From an uncultured Ruminococcus sp. (GTDB taxonomy: Bacteria > Bacillota_A > Clostridia > Oscillospirales > Ruminococcaceae), in contig CACZPE010000104.1 of assembly GCA_902782875.1 (NCBI GenBank), positions 1 to 6,473 of the forward strand: DNA of 6,473 nucleotides. Reading direction: 5' to 3'. Position 1 is the first letter of the stretch. Each line of letters begins with the position of its first letter. Positions 1 to 6,473 of the stretch are shown in pieces. A program made the position numbers and the translations under genes. The notes beneath the pieces were generated by a model. That model saw only the letters and a list, made by a program, of their open reading frames with translations, was not told where the DNA came from and ran no database searches.

Positions 1-710
1 TGAAATACCCGCATATGATGCCTGCGGCGGTGATGCCGGGCGTAAAGTTCAGACAGCACGAGTATACTCTCGGGACGGGTGATATGATATTCGTATATAC
101 CGATGGGCTTACAGATGCTGTAAATACCTCAGGCGACCGCTTCGGAGAGCAGGGGATACTTCAGGCTCTCGGCAGAAGTGACAGCACCGATCCCAAGGAG
201 ATCGTGGAGTCGGTCAGATGTGAGTCCGCAAGATTTTCCGAAGGGGCAGAGCAGTTTGATGATATGTGTATGATATGCTTCAGATATACGGGCCTTGACA
301 GCCTGTGTGTAAAGGCATCGGACGATGCGCTTCCTGATGTGATATCATTTATCAGACATAAGGCTGCAAAAGCAGGCCTTTCCGAAAAGCGCATATCCGA
401 TCTCAGACTTGCTGCAGAGGAGATATTCGGGAATATCATCGACTATGCCTATGACGGCGGGGACGGCGAAGTGACCATAGATTATTCCGTGAATAAAGAA
501 AATGATACCATCAGCTTTGTTTTCACTGATCACGGAAAGCCCTTTGACCCCACAGCACAGGATGATCCCGAGATGCCTGACTGCGCAGGAGATCTTAAAA
601 TAGGCGGGCTTGGCATATATCTTGCAAAGGAGCTTGCCGACATCACATACAACTATGATAATGCAAATATACTCACATTATCGATGAATACAGGAGGGGA
701 ATATGCTTAA
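1..710 (+). CDS. PP2C/SpoIIE-type serine phosphatase fused to C-terminal HATPase (anti-sigma kinase-like) domain, 5'-truncated by window edge
   Basis: This is the C-terminal part of a two-domain regulator. The reading frame (first whole codon at base 3) is already open at the left edge, and the ATG at 15 sits inside the phosphatase domain, so the true start lies upstream. The visible PP2C part includes a GDMIFVYTDG motif whose Asp (codon 102-104) matches the metal-binding Asp of PP2C/SpoIIE enzymes, and a late FDDMCMI motif (255-275) matching the family's DDxT/L strand. A GHKL ATPase of the SpoIIAB/RsbW type follows from about 300. It has an N-box AAEEIFGN (411-434, Glu and Asn retained), a G1 box DHG (528-536) and a G2 box GGLGI (603-617). 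Such proteins normally dephosphorylate, and may also phosphorylate, a STAS-domain antagonist, and the very next gene encodes one. Any N-terminal sensor lies outside the window. The family call is firm. Having both activities on one chain is an inference from domains, and the HATPase could instead be only a binding module. Confidence 0.92.
   Translation, partial: KYPHMMPAAVMPGVKFRQHEYTLGTGDMIFVYTDGLTDAVNTSGDRFGEQGILQALGRSDSTDPKEIVESVRCESARFSEGAEQFDDMCMICFRYTGLDSLCVKASDDALPDVISFIRHKAAKAGLSEKRISDLRLAAEEIFGNIIDYAYDGGDGEVTIDYSVNKENDTISFVFTDHGKPFDPTAQDDPEMPDCAGDLKIGGLGIYLAKELADITYNYDNANILTLSMNTGGEYA
692..700 (+). promoter_or_regulatory. Ribosome binding site for the STAS gene
   Basis: AGGAGGGGA lies 2 bases upstream of the ATG at 703, with a 5-base gap between the AGGAGG core and the ATG. 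It lies inside the end of the phosphatase-kinase gene. It supports the start at 703, and with the 8-base gene overlap it suggests translational coupling, which would keep the phosphatase and its STAS partner at similar levels. Confidence 0.75.
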
Positions 711-999
711 CATCAACAAGAAAAGAGAAGGGACCACACTGACCGTTATGCTTGAAGGCGATCTTGACAGATCGACCGCTGCAGATATGGAGTCAGATGT
801 AGTAAAGGATATGCAGGATATCACAGAGCTTATCTTTGATCTTGAGAAGCTGGGGTATATATCCTCGGCGGGGCTTCGTGCCTTTGTCAAATTCCGCAAG
901 CAGATGGACAGACAGGGGACGATGACTATAAGAAATATCAGCAAAGGCGTGCAGGATATACTCGATCTGAGCGGACTGACACAGTTTCTCATCGGATGA
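703..999 (+). CDS. STAS-domain anti-sigma factor antagonist (SpoIIAA/RsbV-like)
   Basis: A 98-residue protein made of one STAS domain, the usual size for SpoIIAA/RsbV proteins. The N-terminal strands contain VMLEGDLDRSTA (residues 15-26), the typical 'GELD..ta' opening. LIFDLEKLGYISSAGLRAF (43-61) matches the strand-helix that carries the phosphorylated Ser of SpoIIAA. By alignment with 'MDSSGL' there, Ser55 is the likely phosphosite, with Ser54 and Ala56 on either side. In this family the unphosphorylated protein binds an HATPase anti-sigma kinase and frees its partner; the kinase phosphorylates it and a PP2C phosphatase reverses this. The gene overlaps the phosphatase-kinase gene by 8 bases and is followed 42 bases later by a transporter with a second HATPase domain. 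It therefore has two candidate kinase partners and one phosphatase in this window. The client it controls is not visible. The family call is strong; the particular partners are inferred. Confidence 0.93.
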   Translation: MLNINKKREGTTLTVMLEGDLDRSTAADMESDVVKDMQDITELIFDLEKLGYISSAGLRAFVKFRKQMDRQGTMTIRNISKGVQDILDLSGLTQFLIG

Positions 1000-1028
1000 G
1001 ATCTCTGACCGCTCTTATACGATAAACA

Positions 1029-1035
1029 GGGGAGC
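1029..1035 (+). promoter_or_regulatory. Ribosome binding site that selects the GTG start of the MATE gene
   Basis: AGGGGAG lies 6 bases before the GTG at 1042. The first in-frame ATG (1087) would remove the conserved charged N-terminus and has no comparable site, so the GTG start is preferred. The 42-base spacer 1000-1041 that holds this site shows no hairpin with a T-run and no convincing promoter, so read-through from the STAS gene is likely. Confidence 0.7.
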
Positions 1036-1041
1036 TTCAAG

Positions 1042-2817
1042 GTGGAAAGAAATGACAGTCTGATCAGGAAAAAGATATACAAGTATATGCTCACCGGCGT
1101 TATGACCACCATAGCCCTGCAGCTCGGCAACGTCGTGGACGCCATGATAGTAGGCAATCTTATAGGCAGTATCGGCAATTCCGCAGTCAGTGCGGCTATA
1201 CCCTATGTGTATCTGCTACAGGCGGCGGCGATACTGTTCGGCACGGGTGGTGCCGTATCTGCAGCGGTGCTGCTCGGAAAAAGAGACACCATGACCGCAG
1301 GCAGGGTGATGGGCTTCTGTCTTGCTGCAGTACTTGTATATCCGCTGTTTATGCTGCTCATATCTCCTGCTGCTGTCCCTGCATATGTACAGCTCACTCA
1401 TGCTGACGGAGAGCTTAAAGCTATGATCACGGATACAGCATATATCTATTCCTTCGGTATGCCTGTGATCTCAGCGGTGATAGGGCTTGCATATTTCATA
1501 AATGTGGATAATCATCCCGCACTTGCGGCAAAGATCAATATATCCGCAAATGCGGTGAATCTTGTGCTCGATTTTCTGCTTGTGCGGTTCACGACCCTCG
1601 GCATAAAGGGAGCGGCGCTGTCTACGGTGCTCGGATATATCGCAGCAGGTCTGGTCTTCATACCTGTATATATCAGAAGCTCCGACAGGATGTTAAAGCC
1701 TGTGTTCAGAGGCTTTGTACATATAAAGGAACAGCTGTGGCAGACCGTTAGAAACGGCTTTCCCAATCTTGTCTACCTCATTATGACGATCATCGGAATG
1801 TATGTAATAAACGCAGAGATACTCAGCACGCTGGGCAGCGGTTACTTTTCCGCATATGCGGTGACTAACAATACACAGCATATCGTGCAGATGTTTCTCA
1901 ACGGCATATCCTCTGTCATTGCATCAGTGGCAGGGGTGCTTTACGGCGAAAAGGATTACTACGGCATGAGATCGGTGCTTAAAAGGACTATGAGAGCGGC
2001 GATGACTGCAGGTGCTGTGATTATGGCGGTGTTCCTTGCGGTGCCGCAGTTCATAGCGCGGATGTACGGCTTTGACATACAGGAGCTCATGCCCGATCTT
2101 ATGACGGCTCTCAGAGTATTCTCACTGAGCTTCGGGTTCTTTGTGCTCAATGCGGTATCACAGAACTATTACCGCACTGTCGGTCAGACGTTCCTTTCGG
2201 CAGCAGGCTCTGCAATGGAGCTTCTTCTGATAAAGATGCCCCTTATGATCGCAGGAATGAAGCTGTATGGATTCACAGGCCTGTTTGCTGCGATGATAAT
2301 AAGCGAGGCACTTACATTTGCGATACTGAATATGATCAGGATCATATTGCAAAAAGCCGGAAAGATACCGCAGAAGGGCTTTATGGCCATACCCGAGCGC
2401 AATGACGGTGAGATATGCGATATCACCGTGACAGGCAGCGATGAATCAGCTGTGAATGTCTCGGAAAGGATAATAAAGTACTGTCTTGACGAGGGAATGT
2501 CGGCATCTGATGCGAATGCGATGGGTATAGCCGCAGAGGAGATAGTGTCAAATATCGGAAAATACGGCTACAGTGAAAAGGATAAAAAGGATATAGACAT
2601 ATGTCTTTCAAAAACAGCGGACAGCTTCTATATGAGGATAAGGGATGACGGCATACCCTTTGACCCTGTTTCATATAAGAGTGAGGAAAAGGAAGCCATA
2701 GGCGGACTTGATCTTATCAGAAAACTCGCTGTGAAAATAAGCTATATGAGGACCATAAGCCTTAACAATACCATAATCGAGATCAGACAGCCGGAAGGAG
2801 AAAACAGTCATGCATGA
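1042..2817 (+). CDS. MATE-family efflux transporter with C-terminal HATPase (anti-sigma kinase-like) domain
   Basis: A 591-residue membrane protein with a GTG start. Residues 1 to about 440 form a MATE exporter of about 12 hydrophobic segments. The first helix carries GNVVDAMIVGNLIG (29-42), a typical MATE signature, and a matching half begins near NGFPNLVYLIMT (around 239-250). MATE proteins use H+ or Na+ gradients to export drugs or metabolites. The family is usually about 450 residues; the extra 135-150 form a cytoplasmic HATPase domain. It has an N-box AAEEIVSN (497-504; Glu500 and Asn504 kept), a G1 box DDG (535-537) followed by IPFDP, and a G2 box that reads GGLDL (554-558) instead of the usual GGLGI/L. 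The domain resembles the one on the phosphatase gene upstream and belongs to the group that phosphorylates or binds STAS proteins. Its stop overlaps the start of the NRPS gene by 8 bases, so it probably exports the NRPS product, with export or synthesis linked to the STAS switch. Both domain calls are strong; kinase activity is uncertain because of the altered G2 box. Confidence 0.93.
   Translation: MERNDSLIRKKIYKYMLTGVMTTIALQLGNVVDAMIVGNLIGSIGNSAVSAAIPYVYLLQAAAILFGTGGAVSAAVLLGKRDTMTAGRVMGFCLAAVLVYPLFMLLISPAAVPAYVQLTHADGELKAMITDTAYIYSFGMPVISAVIGLAYFINVDNHPALAAKINISANAVNLVLDFLLVRFTTLGIKGAALSTVLGYIAAGLVFIPVYIRSSDRMLKPVFRGFVHIKEQLWQTVRNGFPNLVYLIMTIIGMYVINAEILSTLGSGYFSAYAVTNNTQHIVQMFLNGISSVIASVAGVLYGEKDYYGMRSVLKRTMRAAMTAGAVIMAVFLAVPQFIARMYGFDIQELMPDLMTALRVFSLSFGFFVLNAVSQNYYRTVGQTFLSAAGSAMELLLIKMPLMIAGMKLYGFTGLFAAMIISEALTFAILNMIRIILQKAGKIPQKGFMAIPERNDGEICDITVTGSDESAVNVSERIIKYCLDEGMSASDANAMGIAAEEIVSNIGKYGYSEKDKKDIDICLSKTADSFYMRIRDDGIPFDPVSYKSEEKEAIGGLDLIRKLAVKISYMRTISLNNTIIEIRQPEGENSHA
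2793..2800 (+). promoter_or_regulatory. Ribosome binding site for the NRPS gene
   Basis: GGAAGGAG ends 9 bases before the ATG at 2810 and lies within the last codons of the transporter gene. It supports 2810 as the start and, with the 8-base overlap, suggests that synthetase translation is coupled to that of the exporter. Confidence 0.7.
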
Positions 2818-5800
2818 GTATGTTAAACTGCTTTGTGAAGCACAGGAGAAATACGCGGACGAACCTGCGATAGTTGACAGAGGCGGCACCAGGTCAACAG
2901 ACTACAGGACCTTCGGGGATCTGATGCTGCGCACAGCATCATGGATACACGGCAGACAGCCTGCTTCACATTCATTCATACCCGTGCGCTTTGATTCATC
3001 GGCGGAGTATGCTGCAGCAGTATGCGGGATATGGCTCGCAGGTCATGCTGCGGTGCCTATGGGAACATCCTTTCCGCCCGAGAGGGTAAAGTATATCAGC
3101 ATGAACTGCGATGCTCCCTTCATAATAGATGAAAGCGTCCTTGAGAAGATAAAGAGCACCGAACCGCTGGATATATCCGTATTCCCCGATACAAGGGACG
3201 ATGACGACGCACTGCTTCTCTATACCTCAGGCTCTACGGGAATGCCCAAAGGAATACTTCACTCCTTTGCGGGGCTTATGTCCAACAGGAACATGGGCAA
3301 GCCCGAGGGCTATTCAAAGGGGCAGAGATGGGCACTCGGAGCACCCATGTATTTTGTGGCATCCGTGGTCGTATACAAGGTGCTGACATACGGCGGATGC
3401 GTTCATCTTCTGAGTACCGATATCATGCGCGATGTAAGGAAGCTGGAGGATTATTATGAAGCCCACAGCATAACGACAGGATTCATAAGTCCGTCGGTGC
3501 TGTCGAATTTCAATAACAGGGCTCAGTCCCTGAAGCTCGTCATGACAGGCAGTGAACGACTTACAGGTCAGTGCAGCCGCGATGGGTACAAGCTTTTCAA
3601 CAACTACGGCATGAGCGAGACTATGGGAACACTGTGCTCCTTTGAGGTGGATAAGCCCTATGAGACCACACCTGTCGGCATACCCAAGGAGGGCACGGAG
3701 TGGGCGCTCCTTGATGATGAAGGCAATCCCGTACCCGACGGCGAAGAGGGAGAATTCTGTGTAAAGGGCGTATTCACTAAAGGGTATTTCAAGGACCCCG
3801 AGGCTACAAAAAAGCTCTTCCGCGGCGGCTGGCTCCATACAAACGATATCCTCAGAAAGCTTCCCGACGGCAATCTTGTGTATATCAACCGCAAGGACTG
3901 GATGGTGAAGATCAACGGACAGCGTGTTGAGCCCGGAGAGATCGAAAACCAGCTCAGAGCGGTGGACGGCATAGAAAATGCAGTGGTAAAGGCGGTAAAG
4001 GGCACAGGAGATCGTATATCCCTGTGTGCATATTACACGGGAAAAGAGCTTGACGATAGATTTATAAGCGAAAAGCTGGGCGAGAAGCTTGCGGCATATA
4101 TGATCCCCGCGTTCTACACACATCTTGATGTATTCCCCCTCAATCAGAACGGCAAGATAGACCGCAAAAATCTGCCCGAGCCTGATCTTATGAGCAGAAG
4201 AGCCGAATATGCTCCTCCGCAGGATGAGATACAGGCTATGCTCTGCCGCGCCTTTGAAGCAGCTCTCGGCACAGAGCAGGTGGGTATCGACGACAATTTC
4301 TTTGATATGGGCGGCAGCAGCATCAGCGTGATGAAGCTTGCCTCGTCATGCCCCGAGCTTGATCTTACAAGCAAGATGATATACTCCGCAAAGACCCCCA
4401 GGGCAATAGCGGAGGAGTGCAGAAAGCGCGGTAACGTAAAGACACGCGTAAAAAAGCAGAAATACCCTCTCTCTTCTTCGCAGACGGGCATATACATAGA
4501 GTCGATGAACAGGGACGGCGAAGCCGCATACAACAACCCCATACTGCTAAAGCTCGGTGACGGTATCGACAGCGAAAAACTTGCCCGTGCGTGTGAGGCT
4601 GTAGTCGACGCCCATCCGTTCATAAAGCTAAAGCTTAAAGTCGATGAAAACGGTGACCCTGTACAGGAAAGAAATGATGATGAGCATTATGAGCAGAGCG
4701 TTGAGAAGCTGAGCGAAAGTGAGCTCCGTTCTCTTATACCGTCACTTATGCAGCCCTTCCGTCTGCTGAGCGACAGGCTTTTCCGCATACGCATATTTGA
4801 GACCGAAGCGGGTATATACCTTTTTATGGATCTGCATCATATTATTTTTGACGGCACATCCATGCTTGTCATAATGAGAGATCTTGAAAAGGCATACAGC
4901 GGCTCAGCCGTTGAAACAGAGACCTACAGCGGATTTGAGACCGCAGAGGATGAATATGACCGCAGAGCACAGGAATATGATGCTGCGAGAAAATGGTATC
5001 TTGAGACATTCGGCGGTATAGAGACAGACAGTCTTCCCATACCCGACAGACACGAAAAGCTCACAGCCTTCGGAGTAACAGAGACAGATATCGCACTTGA
5101 AGCATCGGAGATCGATGCATACTGCCGCAGATGCGGCATTACGGAGAATATCTATGCCACAGCCTCCTTCGGTATATGTGCAGCGCTGTATGCAGGCACG
5201 GACGAAGCTCTTTTCACGACTATATACAACGGCAGGGATTCCCTGCGCACTGCAGGCACTGTCGCAATGCTCGTAAAGACACTCCCCGTATATGCACATT
5301 TCGGAAAGGATACGGATATACGCGAGTATCTGACCGCTCAGAAGGAGCAGATGCTCGGCTGTATGAACAATGATATCTATCCCTTTGTCGAGCTTGCATC
5401 AGAAACAGGTATCACCAGTGACCTGCTGTTTGTATATCAGGGCAATGCCCTTGATATAGGCGGCTTTGCAGGCAGGCCCGTAAAGCGCATACCTGTCATG
5501 GACAACGCTACGGGTGAGCAGTTTGCCGTGCAGATGTACAGAAAGGGCGGCACATACAGCGTGCGTGTTGAATACAGGAGCGATCTGTATTCGGAAGAGT
5601 TTGTGAAGATATTCGTGCGCAGCTTTGAGAATGTACTCAGAAACATGCTTACCGCGGAGAAGGTGGGCGATATCTCGCTTGCAGGCTACAAAGAGCTTGA
5701 GCAGCTGCGTGAATGGAACAGGACAGAGACAGAGTATGACCGCACACAGACAGTGGTATCCCTGTTCAAAAAGTCGGTATCGGAATATCCCGACAATATC

Positions 5801-6473
5801 GCTGTTATATTTGAGGATACACAGCTTACGTATGCACAGACCGACAGGCTTTCCGACAATATCGCAGCGTATATAGAGAGCCTCGGCATCGGCTGCGGTG
5901 ATGTAGTCTCAATACTCATCCCCAAGGGGATATATCAGGTGGTCGCTTCTCTGGGAGCGCTTAAGGCAGGGTGCGCCTATCAGCCCCTGGACCCCACCTA
6001 TCCTCCCGAGCGCCTCAACTTTATGATAAATGATGCCTCGGCACGCCTGCTGATAACCGCAGATGAACTCAGCTCGCTTATCACGGAATATGACGGTGCA
6101 AGACTGACATTAAGCGAGGCGGAGAAGCTTCCCGACGGCGTGCCTGTATCGGTATGCAGACCGGAGGATACATTCATACTGCTCTATACCTCAGGAAGCA
6201 CAGGTGTGCCCAAGGGTGTCAGGCTCACACATTCAAATCTGGTATGCTTCATAAACTGGTACATCAGGTTCTATGCCCTGAGTGAGACTGACAGGGTGGG
6301 CCAGTATGCGTCCTACGGCTTTGATGCGTGTATGATGGATATGTATCCCGCACTGTCCGCAGGTGCTGCTGTATGTATCGTGGCAGAGGATATGAGACTT
6401 GATCTCACAGCGATGAATGAGTATTTCATCAGAAACAGGGTCACTCTTGCCTTTATGACCACACAGGTGGGCA
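2810..6473 (+). CDS. Nonribosomal peptide synthetase, A1-PCP-C-A2..., 3'-truncated by window edge
   Basis: The frame is open for 1,221 codons without a stop and runs off the right edge. Domains in order, by residue: A1 (about 10-455), PCP (465-540), C (550-970), A2 (984 to the edge). A1 has core A3 YTSGSTGMPKG (138-148), A5 NNYGMSE, A7 TND, an A8-like VKINGQRVEPGEIE and A10 NGKIDRK with catalytic Lys449. PCP has DNFFDMGGSSI with Ser504 as the predicted phosphopantetheine site. The C domain has LSSSQTGIY (554-562) and an intact HHIIFDG (676-682; His677 catalytic). A2 has LTYAQ, QPLDPTYPPER, YTSGSTGVPKG (1126-1136) and FDAC. With no leading C domain, A1-PCP looks like an initiation module. By GrsA alignment the A1 pocket reads V-A-V-F-V-T-N-G-T-K: Val183 replaces the Asp that holds the alpha-amino group, which suggests a keto, hydroxy, aryl or other non-alpha-amino acid. 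A2 keeps Asp1172 and begins D-A-M-F, so an amino acid is likely there. The product, later modules and release domain are not visible. Confidence 0.96.
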   Translation, partial: MHEYVKLLCEAQEKYADEPAIVDRGGTRSTDYRTFGDLMLRTASWIHGRQPASHSFIPVRFDSSAEYAAAVCGIWLAGHAAVPMGTSFPPERVKYISMNCDAPFIIDESVLEKIKSTEPLDISVFPDTRDDDDALLLYTSGSTGMPKGILHSFAGLMSNRNMGKPEGYSKGQRWALGAPMYFVASVVVYKVLTYGGCVHLLSTDIMRDVRKLEDYYEAHSITTGFISPSVLSNFNNRAQSLKLVMTGSERLTGQCSRDGYKLFNNYGMSETMGTLCSFEVDKPYETTPVGIPKEGTEWALLDDEGNPVPDGEEGEFCVKGVFTKGYFKDPEATKKLFRGGWLHTNDILRKLPDGNLVYINRKDWMVKINGQRVEPGEIENQLRAVDGIENAVVKAVKGTGDRISLCAYYTGKELDDRFISEKLGEKLAAYMIPAFYTHLDVFPLNQNGKIDRKNLPEPDLMSRRAEYAPPQDEIQAMLCRAFEAALGTEQVGIDDNFFDMGGSSISVMKLASSCPELDLTSKMIYSAKTPRAIAEECRKRGNVKTRVKKQKYPLSSSQTGIYIESMNRDGEAAYNNPILLKLGDGIDSEKLARACEAVVDAHPFIKLKLKVDENGDPVQERNDDEHYEQSVEKLSESELRSLIPSLMQPFRLLSDRLFRIRIFETEAGIYLFMDLHHIIFDGTSMLVIMRDLEKAYSGSAVETETYSGFETAEDEYDRRAQEYDAARKWYLETFGGIETDSLPIPDRHEKLTAFGVTETDIALEASEIDAYCRRCGITENIYATASFGICAALYAGTDEALFTTIYNGRDSLRTAGTVAMLVKTLPVYAHFGKDTDIREYLTAQKEQMLGCMNNDIYPFVELASETGITSDLLFVYQGNALDIGGFAGRPVKRIPVMDNATGEQFAVQMYRKGGTYSVRVEYRSDLYSEEFVKIFVRSFENVLRNMLTAEKVGDISLAGYKELEQLREWNRTETEYDRTQTVVSLFKKSVSEYPDNIAVIFEDTQLTYAQTDRLSDNIAAYIESLGIGCGDVVSILIPKGIYQVVASLGALKAGCAYQPLDPTYPPERLNFMINDASARLLITADELSSLITEYDGARLTLSEAEKLPDGVPVSVCRPEDTFILLYTSGSTGVPKGVRLTHSNLVCFINWYIRFYALSETDRVGQYASYGFDACMMDMYPALSAGAAVCIVAEDMRLDLTAMNEYFIRNRVTLAFMTTQVG

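Noticed and set aside
15..17. ATG at 15 as the start of the phosphatase-kinase gene.
   Set aside because: The frame is open to the window edge, and this ATG falls inside the PP2C fold after most of its conserved core, so it is internal.
1000..1041. Possible terminator or promoter between the STAS and MATE genes.
   Set aside because: There is no stable inverted repeat with a T-run and no convincing -35/-10 pair in these 42 bases; only the ribosome site is supported.
1087..1089. ATG at 1087 as an alternative start for the MATE gene.
   Set aside because: It would remove the N-terminal residues before the first helix and lacks a good ribosome site, whereas GTG 1042 has AGGGGAG at the right distance.
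678..1178. A 166-codon open frame on the - strand across the STAS gene and the start of the MATE gene.
   Set aside because: It covers two well-supported + strand genes, and its hydrophobic, Ser-rich sequence is what antisense of these genes would give.
3314..4123. A 269-codon open frame on the - strand opposite the NRPS A1 domain.
   Set aside because: The + strand here encodes uninterrupted, motif-rich A-domain sequence. The antisense translation shows no recognisable domain and is a shadow of codon bias.
4144..4623. A 159-codon open frame on the - strand opposite the PCP and start of the C domain.
   Set aside because: It lies wholly antisense to conserved PCP and condensation motifs, has low-complexity Ser/Leu-rich sequence and has no family resemblance.
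4904..5299. A 131-codon Cys-rich open frame on the - strand within the C domain.
   Set aside because: It is antisense to a conserved condensation domain. The Cys content comes from reversed GCA/ACA codons.
3857..6139. A 15-base repeat (AAGCTTCCCGACGGC at 3857-3871 and 6125-6139), and similar DNA at the two A3 cores (about 3218 and 6182).
   Set aside because: These come from shared amino acid motifs (LPDG and YTSGSTG) and common codon choice, not from a mobile or regulatory repeat.

Overview
The window suggests a Gram-positive anaerobe of the Ruminococcus type (Oscillospiraceae or a close clostridial relative). This rests on roughly balanced GC, heavy use of ATA, AGA and AGG codons in well-conserved genes, strong AGGAGG-like ribosome sites, and protein families that commonly turn up in gut and rumen Clostridia. 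The genus is an inference and was not tested by any search.

Everything readable lies on the + strand as one tightly packed, probably co-transcribed block. Bases 1-710 hold the 3' part of a PP2C/SpoIIE-type serine phosphatase fused to a C-terminal HATPase (anti-sigma kinase-like) domain. Bases 703-999 encode a small STAS-domain anti-sigma-factor antagonist that overlaps it by 8 bases. After a 42-base gap, 1042-2817 encode a MATE-family multidrug/metabolite exporter whose C-terminus carries a second HATPase domain. From 2810 to the right edge runs the start of a large nonribosomal peptide synthetase (NRPS), again with an 8-base overlap. It is open for 1,221 codons without a stop and is arranged A1-PCP-C-A2 (A2 cut by the edge). 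There is no gap longer than 42 bases between genes, and no RNA gene, mobile element, CRISPR array or terminator was seen.

A working model, by inference: the NRPS makes a small peptide, the MATE protein exports it, and a partner-switching module controls the system. The module has one phosphatase, one STAS protein with an apparent phosphorylatable Ser, and two kinase-like HATPase domains, one of them physically attached to the exporter. No sigma factor is visible, so the output of the switch is unknown. Two details stand out: the kinase-like tail on the transporter, with an altered G2 glycine motif, and the first adenylation domain, where the Asp that normally reads the alpha-amino group is replaced by Val. 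The latter suggests that the peptide starts with something other than an ordinary alpha-amino acid. The co-occurrence of NRPS, MATE, STAS and serine phosphatase genes has, as I recall, been noted in the rumen archaeon Methanobrevibacter ruminantium, so the gene set may be a recurring cassette rather than unique.
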